From positions 1 to 16,120 of the forward strand of contig CACYBP010000231.1 of assembly GCA_902772625.1 (NCBI GenBank): a stretch of DNA of 16,120 nt, given 5' to 3'. Of the stretch, positions 5,482 through 11,624 are shown in pieces (position 1 is the stretch's first letter; each line of letters opens with the position of its first letter). Origin of the DNA: Oscillospiraceae bacterium. GTDB lineage: Bacteria > Bacillota > Clostridia > Oscillospirales > QAMX01. The notes under the pieces were generated by a model, which had not been told where the DNA came from, made no database searches, and was given only the letters and a program-made list of their open reading frames with translations. Position numbers and translations under genes: made by a program.

Positions 5482-7971
5482 TCAAAAATCCCGCGGGAGG
5501 CCCACCGTGCGCTTGCCGAAGGTCTTCGGCCCACAGGCGGGGGAGAGGGGGACCCGGGTCGGATAGCTCCCGTCGATATGGAGATCCCGGGAGAAGATCA
5601 GATAGGTCCTTCCGGCCTCGGTGGGGAAGGAAAGAAAGCGCTCGCCCGCCCGCGTTTCAGACGTGAAGGGGATCTCCTCCCGCCCGGAACGCACGGTCTC
5701 CGCGGAGGAGAAGGGGCTTTGGAGCGTGAAAAGCCCGCCCCGGCGGCTTTCGGCCGCGACGTAAAGGACCCGGCCGTCCTTTTTTTCGGCGGTCACCATG
5801 AAATCCCCCTCGGCGTGGAGCCGGAAAAGCCCGTCTCCGGCGGCGGGGAACACCCGCACGTGCCCGGCGTGGGACTGAAGAAGGCTTTCGTTCAGAGCCG
5901 CGGAGAGCACGCCCATGGGCTCGGAATAGAAATGCGCGAACCGCACGGGGTCCAGTCTGACCCGCTCGCCCCGGTCCTTTTCGTGAAGCTCGTCCCAGGG
6001 GGTGCTTTGACTTTCCGGGCTGATCATGCGGGGAAAATAGGGGGACTCCAGCTCGCCCGGGTTGTAATGGGTCAGGCCGGAGGGGAAGATCACGTATTTT
6101 TCCAGGGCGTCCCGGATGAAATCCCGGGTCTCTTCCCGGAATCCCATCCGGGCGAAGACGATCCCCGCGGGATCCCATCCCACCGTGGAGCGGTGCGCCT
6201 TGAGCGCCGCGGCCGATTCCCGCGCGATCCCGCTCCAGGGATCCTCTTCGCTCCCGAGTCCGTAAAGCGAGGCCGGGAACACCGGCATGAGGGCGCCCAC
6301 GGGGCCGACCCCCATCCCGCTTTCGGGATATTCCGCGTCGACGACGGGGCTTCCGTCGGCTCTCCGGCCGTAGGCGAAGAGGGTCTTGCCCTCCTTTTCG
6401 ACGGTGGGAGGCTCGTAGAGCTTTTCCAGAAGCGCTTCGAAGGCCTCCCTTTCCTCCCCGGAAAGCCCGGCCTCCGGGGGAAGCGAGAGCAGAGCCTTGA
6501 AAAGCGCGCGGATCATCGCCCAGTCGGTGAGGGTGTCCGAAAGCATCAGATATCCCTCCAGTGCGGTGACGTCCCGGAGATGAAGCCGCCCGTCCTCCCC
6601 CGGGGCAAGAAGGCCCCGCCACGCGTCGGCCGCGGCCTTCATCAGGGGGAGCGCGGTCTCCAGAAGAAACTCCCGGTCAGGATAATGCCGGTAATGCCGC
6701 CAGGCCGAAAGCGCGATCATCGATCCGCAGGTCATGTTCCGGGCGGTGTCGGGCTCCACGGCCTGATCGCCCTCCGCCGAGGCAATATCCGAAAACCACG
6801 CGCCGTCTATGCCGAAAAGCGCCTTTGCGTCGGCTCTGGCCTTGGGAAGCATCTTGCGTCTGAAGGCGAAATAGCTTTCGGCAAGCTCGCCTTCGTCCCA
6901 GGCGTCCACCGGCCAGAACTGCATCTGGTCGTTCCAGTGATAAAAGTGTCCCCAGTTCCGCGCGTCGCCGAAGGCGGTCCAGAGAGATCCGAACACCGAG
7001 GGCGGGAAGGCGCCGAAGCCCGCCGAGGCGAATTGATACCGGTTCAGATACCAGAGGAATTCGGCGAATTCGTCCCCGACCGAAAGAAACGACCGGTTCC
7101 AAAGCTCCTTCCACCGGGCGCGATGCGCCGCGCGGAGCGCGTCGAATCCAGCCTCCGAGGCGGCGGAGAGCTTTTCCAGCGCCTCTTTTTCGGTGTCTTC
7201 CTCCCCGTGTGAAAGGGCCGTGGCGATCAGAACGCGAAAAGAGATCCGGTCGGAGGCGGGAAGGACCGTCTCGAGTTCCCGGCTGTTTTTGACCCGGACG
7301 ACGGCGCCCGGGCCTTCCACCCGCACGGCGGTGGTGAAGACCGTGCCCGAAAGGCGCTGGGTGATCAGCATCGCCCCGTCGAGCGCGCGGGAGGAGATCC
7401 CCGAAAGTCTGCGCCCGGGATCGCGGGAGACCGTCTCATAGGCGTGGAAAAAGCCCCGGGTCCCGTATCGCTCCAGAACGACCCGCCGCTCCAGAGGCTC
7501 GGGGGAGGCGAAGGAGACCTCCCAGCATAAGCACCCGCTTTCCCGGCTTCCGAAGCCCCGGGCCCGGAAGGAGGACAGGGGAGAAGAGGCTTCCGCCCGG
7601 ATCTCGGCCTTGCCGAGATCGAGATGCATCCGGTAATCCTGGAGATACTCCCAGGCGAAGGAAGGCGCGCCGTCCTCGATCCGCACCAGGCCGCAGGAGG
7701 CGAGCGCCGTGGTCTCTTCCTCCCATTCGTGGGCCCAGGCGCCGAAGCGCCCCTCCTTCCGGGCGTGATCGAAGGAGTCGGTCCGGCAGACGCGCTGGCA
7801 AAGGGCGCGGTCGGTGTGGTAAACCAGGCCGCCCATGCTCCCGGTGCCCAGGGGAAGGCCGTCAAGCGCTCTCCGGGCGGGGGAGAGATAGATCACGTCG
7901 TGTCTGGCGGCGTATTCCGAAACGTCCGCAAGAAGCTTTCCCTCGCGGTCGATGTGTACGGTGCGGAACAT
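5482..7971 (-). CDS. GH95-like (alpha/alpha)6 glycosidase, apparently cytoplasmic
   Basis: An 829-residue protein of the six-hairpin glycosidase superfamily, closest by eye to GH95 (alpha-L-fucosidases and alpha-L-galactosidases). The N-terminal beta-sandwich has LPLGTGSMGGLVY at residues 39-51, the usual GH65N_2-type opening. The catalytic barrel has HWNDQMQFWPVDAWDEGEL at 345-363, matching the N-x-x-M-N/Q-Y/F-WP block that carries the activating Asn of GH95. E472 in TALEGYLM is a candidate general acid. The C-terminal GHVRVFPAA matches the family's closing sandwich. The NxN pair of classical GH95 reads N-D here, so substrate may differ. The protein begins MFRTVHIDRE with no signal peptide, so it likely cleaves imported oligosaccharides. 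An AAAGGAGG site lies eight bases before the ATG. It is 30 bases downstream of the metallophosphoesterase in one operon. Confidence 0.82.
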   Translation of the reverse strand: MFRTVHIDREGKLLADVSEYAARHDVIYLSPARRALDGLPLGTGSMGGLVYHTDRALCQRVCRTDSFDHARKEGRFGAWAHEWEEETTALASCGLVRIEDGAPSFAWEYLQDYRMHLDLGKAEIRAEASSPLSSFRARGFGSRESGCLCWEVSFASPEPLERRVVLERYGTRGFFHAYETVSRDPGRRLSGISSRALDGAMLITQRLSGTVFTTAVRVEGPGAVVRVKNSRELETVLPASDRISFRVLIATALSHGEEDTEKEALEKLSAASEAGFDALRAAHRARWKELWNRSFLSVGDEFAEFLWYLNRYQFASAGFGAFPPSVFGSLWTAFGDARNWGHFYHWNDQMQFWPVDAWDEGELAESYFAFRRKMLPKARADAKALFGIDGAWFSDIASAEGDQAVEPDTARNMTCGSMIALSAWRHYRHYPDREFLLETALPLMKAAADAWRGLLAPGEDGRLHLRDVTALEGYLMLSDTLTDWAMIRALFKALLSLPPEAGLSGEEREAFEALLEKLYEPPTVEKEGKTLFAYGRRADGSPVVDAEYPESGMGVGPVGALMPVFPASLYGLGSEEDPWSGIARESAAALKAHRSTVGWDPAGIVFARMGFREETRDFIRDALEKYVIFPSGLTHYNPGELESPYFPRMISPESQSTPWDELHEKDRGERVRLDPVRFAHFYSEPMGVLSAALNESLLQSHAGHVRVFPAAGDGLFRLHAEGDFMVTAEKKDGRVLYVAAESRRGGLFTLQSPFSSAETVRSGREEIPFTSETRAGERFLSFPTEAGRTYLIFSRDLHIDGSYPTRVPLSPACGPKTFGKRTVGLPRDF

Positions 7972-8001
7972 GACTTCTTCCTCCTTTGCTTTTTTGAACG
8001 G

Positions 8002-9009
8002 TCAGAGGTCCGACCGCCTTTTCGGATACCGCCTTCTCGCGCGGTCGCCGAGAAGCGATAAAAGCTTGATGTGCCGGGTGGTGAAGGTCCCGTCCTTTTC
8101 AAAAAGGACGATCTCCCGGCCGCCGCGGATATCGTCTTCGCAGGTCATGTCGTACCCCACGGCGCTGTCGTAGGCCAGGGTGATGCCGAAGAGCTCGCCC
8201 GAAAAATCGTTGAGATGCTCGTGACCGAAGAAGATCCCCTTCACGTCGCCCCTCTGCTGGCAGGCCATGAAAAGGCCGTTATTCATCTCGGAGCAGCAGA
8301 TGGTCTCCCTCTGTTCGCCGATCATATGGCAGGCCAGGGGGTTTTTCTGGATCAGAAGCATTTCCATGATGGGGACGTGCATGTACATGATGGCCGGGAT
8401 CTTATATCCCAGCTCCTTTTCCATGGCCTTCGACGTCTCGTAATACCAGACCACCTGATCGAACATCGCCGAGGCCTGCACGCTGCCGCTCCCGAAGGAG
8501 TTGCGGAGGATATACCGGTGTTCCGGGTGGCCGAAGGCCTCCTGATAATCGGGGTATTCCCGGAAGGAATCCATGGCCCAGATATTCCAGGCGATCCGCG
8601 CCCCGTCGGAGGAGCGGACCGGCAGAACGTAATTCCCCACCCCACTCACCTCCTCCGGCCCGGCGGAGGAAAGACAGAGGGGAAATTCCTCGTAGACTTT
8701 TTCCTGCTCCGAAAGGGTCATGGGCTGCTCCCGGTCGTGGTTGCCGTAGACGTGAGCCCAGGGGATATCGCGCTCGGTCAGATGGGAAAGGGTGTGGCGA
8801 AGGTAGTTATAGAGCCTTTCGGGGGAGTCGGCGCCCAGCTGGTCGCCGCCCAAAAGCACCAGATCCGGATCGGTCCCGTCCACCAGGGCGTCGATCCCCT
8901 CCTTGAGCTGGGGGCCCGAGCGGTCGTGCCCGTGGAAATCCGAGATCATCAGGATGCGGAAGGTGCCGTCCTTCCGGAAGGAAAGCTCTTTTTTCAAGGC
9001 GGGGATCAT
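8002..9009 (-). CDS. Calcineurin-like metallophosphoesterase
   Basis: A 335-residue protein with all five metal-ligand blocks of the binuclear metallophosphoesterase fold: DFH (D24, H26), GGDQ (D56), GNHD (N90-D92), a later MHVP (H211) and GHEH (H263, H265). These residues hold two metal ions, so the enzyme should be active as a phosphatase or phosphodiesterase. Its overall size and GNHDREQ block resemble the Dcr2/purple-acid-like branch. There is no signal peptide. AAAGGA lies about 13 bases before ATG 9009, a long spacing, but no better in-frame start occurs before DFH. It is the first gene of a three-gene operon with a GH95-like glycosidase, which may mean that it acts on a phosphorylated sugar or a cyclic nucleotide, though this is inference. 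Confidence 0.88.
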   Translation of the reverse strand: MIPALKKELSFRKDGTFRILMISDFHGHDRSGPQLKEGIDALVDGTDPDLVLLGGDQLGADSPERLYNYLRHTLSHLTERDIPWAHVYGNHDREQPMTLSEQEKVYEEFPLCLSSAGPEEVSGVGNYVLPVRSSDGARIAWNIWAMDSFREYPDYQEAFGHPEHRYILRNSFGSGSVQASAMFDQVVWYYETSKAMEKELGYKIPAIMYMHVPIMEMLLIQKNPLACHMIGEQRETICCSEMNNGLFMACQQRGDVKGIFFGHEHLNDFSGELFGITLAYDSAVGYDMTCEDDIRGGREIVLFEKDGTFTTRHIKLLSLLGDRARRRYPKRRSDL

Positions 9010-9094
9010 GGCCGACTTACCGTCCTTTCCCGGAAACGTTTGGCATGGGGAAAGCGGCTTTCTCCGCCGGAGGCGGGCCGCCTTCTTTTTTTCT

Positions 9095-9124
9095 ATTATG
9101 CCCGGAAAGAGCGGGGTTTGTCAA
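9095..9124 (-). promoter_or_regulatory. Sigma-A-type promoter of the metallophosphoesterase / GH95 operon
   Basis: On the minus strand a perfect -35 TTGACA (9124-9119) and a -10 CATAAT (9100-9095) are separated by 18 bases. Transcription should start near 9087, about 78 bases before the ATG at 9009. The leader contains a compact hairpin, CCGCC-GGA-GGCGG at 9064-9076. The rest of 9010-9227 holds a GGGGATTTCACCCC inverted repeat upstream of the -35 box and nothing else that I can identify. Confidence 0.65.
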
Positions 9125-9227
9125 GCCTTTCGGCCGCAAAAAGAGCCCCGCCGGAAGAAGGGACCGTCATAAAGGGGATTTCACCCCGCGCCGGTGTGAT
9201 GAGAAAAGGCAGAGCCCGGGAAGAAAA

Positions 9228-9253
9228 AAACAGACTGGGGAATCAGTCTGTTT
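9228..9253 (-). terminator. Rho-independent terminator of the tetR operon
   Basis: A 10-base stem, AAACAGACTG (9228-9237) with CAGTCTGTTT (9244-9253), has a six-base loop. Read on the minus strand it is followed by a run of T (complement of the A-tract at 9223-9230). It lies 45 bases after the stop of the 114-residue gene. The plus-strand side also has four T, so it could work weakly in both directions. Confidence 0.82.
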
Positions 9254-9298
9254 TATGACGCGGTACGGCTGAAAAAGGGAACGGAGAAAACCGGGGGA

Positions 9299-9643
9299 TC
9301 AGACCTTGTAAGGCGTCCACTCGCCGTCCCGGAGGACTTCATAGCGTCCCCATTCGGGCTTCCCTTCGTTCCTTCCCTTGACGCGAAGGGGGAGAAAAGC
9401 GTCCTCCTGACACCCCGGAAGAGGATCGTCGAGAAGGAGCCACGCGGTGTGTTTCCGTGAATCCCAGACGTCCAGCGCGTCGCATAGAGAGGGATACCGT
9501 TCGTCGAAGGAAGAGATCACGTCCCCCTCCCCGGGATACAGAAAAACGCAGGTTTCTCCGCTTTCCCTCCGGCAGAGCATGATCTTCCGGATGAAAAGAC
9601 CGCTGTAGAAAACCGGATCGGGAAACAATGCCCATTCTCGCAT
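9299..9643 (-). CDS. Small protein of unknown function downstream of TetR
   Basis: A 114-residue soluble protein that I do not recognise. It begins MREWALFPDPVFYSGLFIRK and ends with a basic and acidic tail (VLRDGEWTPYKV). There is no signal peptide or clear membrane segment and no metal or catalytic motif. AAGGTG lies eight bases before the ATG. It follows the TetR stop by 36 bases on the same strand and is closed by the terminator at 9228-9253, so it is very likely a second gene of the tetR transcript. An alternative frame over 9339-9653 is Arg/Ser-rich and looks like a shadow. It may be an effector or partner of the regulator, but nothing in the sequence proves this. Confidence 0.68.
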   Translation of the reverse strand: MREWALFPDPVFYSGLFIRKIMLCRRESGETCVFLYPGEGDVISSFDERYPSLCDALDVWDSRKHTAWLLLDDPLPGCQEDAFLPLRVKGRNEGKPEWGRYEVLRDGEWTPYKV

Positions 9644-9679
9644 GTCGAAACACCTTCGCAGAATTCTTGAAAGCCGGTC

Positions 9680-10279
9680 TCAGACGCGGCCCTCCTGTTC
9701 CTCCAGAAAGACGTTGAAGCCGCGGAAAAAGAGATCGCTGACCGTGCGGGAGATCTCCTCCACCGGGGTCCGCCGGTCGGAGTTGAACCAGCTCTGGTAC
9801 ACCCCGATCAGCCCTGAAAGCGAATAATCCAGGATCACGTTCACCCGGTCCCCGTCCAGCGCCAGCTGCGGGGCGAGCGCTTCCCGCGCCTTTTCCTTCA
9901 GAAGGGCCACCAGCTTTGCCGAAAGCCCCGCGTTCTCGGTCATGGACAGAAGGTGACCGTAAAAATCCATGTCGGTGTTGATGATGGCGGTGATCTTCTG
10001 GAAGATCGCGTAGGGGTTCTCCATCTCCCGCCGGAGATCCAGATCGCCGAAGACCGCTTCGGTCATGGCGACCACCTCGTTTTCGATCTCGTCCATCACC
10101 TGATGGATGCCGCTGTAATAATTATAGAAGGTCTTGCGGTTGATCCCGGCCTGCGCGGCCACGTCGCGGATGGTGATCTCGTTGAGATCCCGTTCGGCCA
10201 GAAGCGCGGCCAGAGCGTTGCGGATGGCGCGCTTGGTGCGCCTGACCCGGGGATCCGCCGGCTTCGCTTTTTCCTGCAT
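9680..10279 (-). CDS. TetR/AcrR-family transcriptional regulator
   Basis: A 199-residue protein with a standard N-terminal TetR helix-turn-helix. Residues about 15-60 contain TKRAIRNALAALL, then EITIRDVAAQAGINRKTFYNYY, where ITIRDVA-x(3)-GIN...FYNYY is the family signature. The C-terminal half is a helical ligand and dimer domain ending YQSWFNSDRRTPVEEI, which resembles the type seen in clostridial regulators that end in a W-x-N-x(5)-P-x-E-E-I helix. The ATG at 10279 has a perfect AAGGAGG seven bases upstream. It is divergent from the lipid operon at 10474. The two promoters overlap, so it probably represses itself and that operon, with a lipid or acyl ligand a plausible but unproven inducer. 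Confidence 0.93.
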   Translation of the reverse strand: MQEKAKPADPRVRRTKRAIRNALAALLAERDLNEITIRDVAAQAGINRKTFYNYYSGIHQVMDEIENEVVAMTEAVFGDLDLRREMENPYAIFQKITAIINTDMDFYGHLLSMTENAGLSAKLVALLKEKAREALAPQLALDGDRVNVILDYSLSGLIGVYQSWFNSDRRTPVEEISRTVSDLFFRGFNVFLEEQEGRV

Positions 10280-10334
10280 GAGAAGGCCTCCTTATACCAC
10301 GAATTTGACGAAAACTGTTGCTTATGCCCCGCGA

Positions 10335-10427
10335 TGAGGCAAAAGCGTGGCGGACGTGCCGCCCGGAAAGAAAGCTGTCGCTTGCACTTTTTCCCGAAAC
10401 CATTATAATACACATGTGAGGCAAAAG
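10335..10427 (+). repeat. Direct repeat TGAGGCAAAAG x2 and palindromes in the divergent promoter region
   Basis: TGAGGCAAAAG occurs at 10335-10345 and again at 10417-10427, 82 bases apart, on both sides of the overlapping promoters. Between them lie GGCGG-ACGTG-CCGCC (10349-10363) and the palindrome CACATGTG (10411-10418). These are candidate TetR operators. TetR sites are normally palindromic, so the two inverted repeats are better candidates than the direct repeat. Confidence 0.5.
10382..10409 (+). promoter_or_regulatory. Promoter of the GT28-fakA-fakB-plsX operon
   Basis: TTGCAC (10382-10387) and a perfect TATAAT (10404-10409) are 16 bases apart. Transcription should begin near 10416, about 58 bases before the ATG at 10474. 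Its -10 box shares four bases with the -10 box of the divergent tetR promoter, so the two can hardly be occupied at once. Confidence 0.7.
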
Positions 10428-10431
10428 TCAA
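10402..10431 (-). promoter_or_regulatory. Promoter of the tetR gene, overlapping the divergent promoter
   Basis: On the minus strand TTGACT (10431-10426) and TATAAT (10407-10402) are 18 bases apart. The start would be near 10395, leaving a leader of about 115 bases. An eight-base palindrome CACATGTG (10411-10418) lies in its spacer and just downstream of the opposing -10 box, a natural place for an operator. Confidence 0.62.
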
Positions 10432-10473
10432 GGATCCGCCCGATACGGGGCGGGAAAGGGGGGAAAAAGCGGG

Positions 10474-11541
10474 ATGAAGCTTCTGATTTTGGGATACGAG
10501 TCCGGGACCGGACAGACCATCGCGGCCAGAGCTCTCCGGGAAGAGGCCGAAAAGGCGGGACACGAAGTATTCACCGCCGATCTCTCTTCCTTCCAGGGGG
10601 AGACGGGAAAGAAGAAAAACGCCCTCTCCCGGCGCGTGGAGAAAATGACCGAATCCTCGTCTCTGGCGCTGCCCTTTCTGTTTTCCGGGAGCCGGTACGC
10701 CGGGGCCTTCGGCAGGGCGATCGGGGATGGCGGATACGACGCGATCCTCGCGATCCACCCTCACGCGATGGAGGCTCTGTCGGCCCTTCTCCGGCGGGGA
10801 GAGACCCTTCCCGCGTGCTTCGGCGTGTTTTGCGATTACGCGCTTCCCCCGCTCTTCCGCGCGTCCGAGCTCGGGGGATATTTTCTGCCCCATTGGAGCA
10901 TGACCGAGGATCTGGCCGAAAAGGGGATCCTCCGGGAAAAGCTTGTCCCCTGCGGGGCGCCGCTGCCCGAGCGGCTTTCCGCGGTGCCGGGAAAGGACGA
11001 GGCGCGCAATTTTCTCTGGCTTCCCCGGGACGAGACCGTCTTTCTGCTCTTTGCCGACGGCATGAACACGGGAAACGCCGTGCGGATCCTGGACGAGCTT
11101 CTGGAACGCTTCCCCGAAAAGGCGCGGATCACGGTGATGGCCGGACGGGAAAGCGAGGAGCGCGACGAGCTTTCCACCCGTTATCAGGGAGAGAGCCGGG
11201 TGATGATCAACGCCGTGCCCGAACGGTTCGAGCTGTATCTCGCGGCGGGGGACGTCCTGATCGCAAGGCCCGACGGGGTGCTTTCTTCCGGCGCGGCTCT
11301 GGCGGGGATCCCGACGGTGCTCCTTCCCGCGCTCCCCGGAACGGCGGAGGCGAAAAACGCCGATTTCTTTGCCGGGCGGGAGATGGCGCTGAAGGCCCAG
11401 GGCGCGCGCGACGCGGTCCGGAAGGCCGAAAGACTGGTGCGGGACGGAGCGCTGGGAGACCGGATGAAGGCCATGCAGCGCCGCGGCTCGGTCCGGGCGG
11501 GGGCGGGGGAGATCCTCCGGGAGATCGCCCAGGGGATCTGA
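10474..11541 (+). CDS. GT28 / UgtP-MGDG-synthase-like glycosyltransferase (GT-B fold)
   Basis: A 355-residue protein with the two-domain layout of the diacylglycerol glycosyltransferases (UgtP, MGDG synthase) and MurG. The N-terminal MGDG-synthase-like domain starts MKLLILGYESGTGQTIAARAL, where family members usually have GxGH; here His is Gln (Q14). GVFCDYALPPLF (117-128) then YFLPHWSM...GI...G (136-161) matches the family pattern in which a D-Y/W block precedes the acceptor loop. The donor site ARPDGVLSSGAALAGIPTVL (264-283) and LPGTAEAKNADFF (287-299) correspond to the KPGGxTxSEAL and PGQExxNA motifs, with several normal residues changed. A run of G before the ATG (10457-10463) serves as the ribosome site. 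It likely transfers a sugar to diacylglycerol, or is a diverged relative. It is first gene of the lipid operon. Confidence 0.82.
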   Translation: MKLLILGYESGTGQTIAARALREEAEKAGHEVFTADLSSFQGETGKKKNALSRRVEKMTESSSLALPFLFSGSRYAGAFGRAIGDGGYDAILAIHPHAMEALSALLRRGETLPACFGVFCDYALPPLFRASELGGYFLPHWSMTEDLAEKGILREKLVPCGAPLPERLSAVPGKDEARNFLWLPRDETVFLLFADGMNTGNAVRILDELLERFPEKARITVMAGRESEERDELSTRYQGESRVMINAVPERFELYLAAGDVLIARPDGVLSSGAALAGIPTVLLPALPGTAEAKNADFFAGREMALKAQGARDAVRKAERLVRDGALGDRMKAMQRRGSVRAGAGEILREIAQGI

Positions 11542-11624
11542 ACCGGAAGGAAGACCGAAACGACTTTTTATACTATATCAATTTTGAATACGGACCGGAA
11601 GACGGTCGGGAGTGAAGAAGACGT
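11542..11624 (+). other. AT-rich leader before fakA, no confident promoter
   Basis: This 83-base gap holds the AT-rich stretch 11563-11590 (TTTTTATACTATATCAATTTTGAATA) and a small hairpin GACCG-GAAGA-CGGTC (11593-11607). TATACT (11569-11574) could be a -10 box, but no -35 hexamer sits at the right distance. The ribosome site before ATG 11625 is weak (GGGAG about 12 bases upstream). It may hold a weak internal promoter or a processing site; I cannot decide. Confidence 0.35.

Noticed and set aside
5468..5485. TTG start that would add six residues to the 100-residue protein
   Set aside because: It would lie on the GAGGAGG site itself and on the stop of the upstream gene; ATG 5467 has proper spacing.
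5578..7212. Plus-strand open frame of 544 codons
   Set aside because: Antisense to the GH95-like gene; Gly/Pro/Arg/Glu-rich and without a domain.
9174..9187. GGGGATTTCACCCC inverted repeat as a terminator or riboswitch
   Set aside because: The stem is only four bases with no T-run, and no known riboswitch pattern surrounds it.
8071..9258. Plus-strand open frame of 395 codons
   Set aside because: Antisense to the metallophosphoesterase, which has complete metal-ligand motifs; it also runs across the promoter and terminator at 9095-9253.
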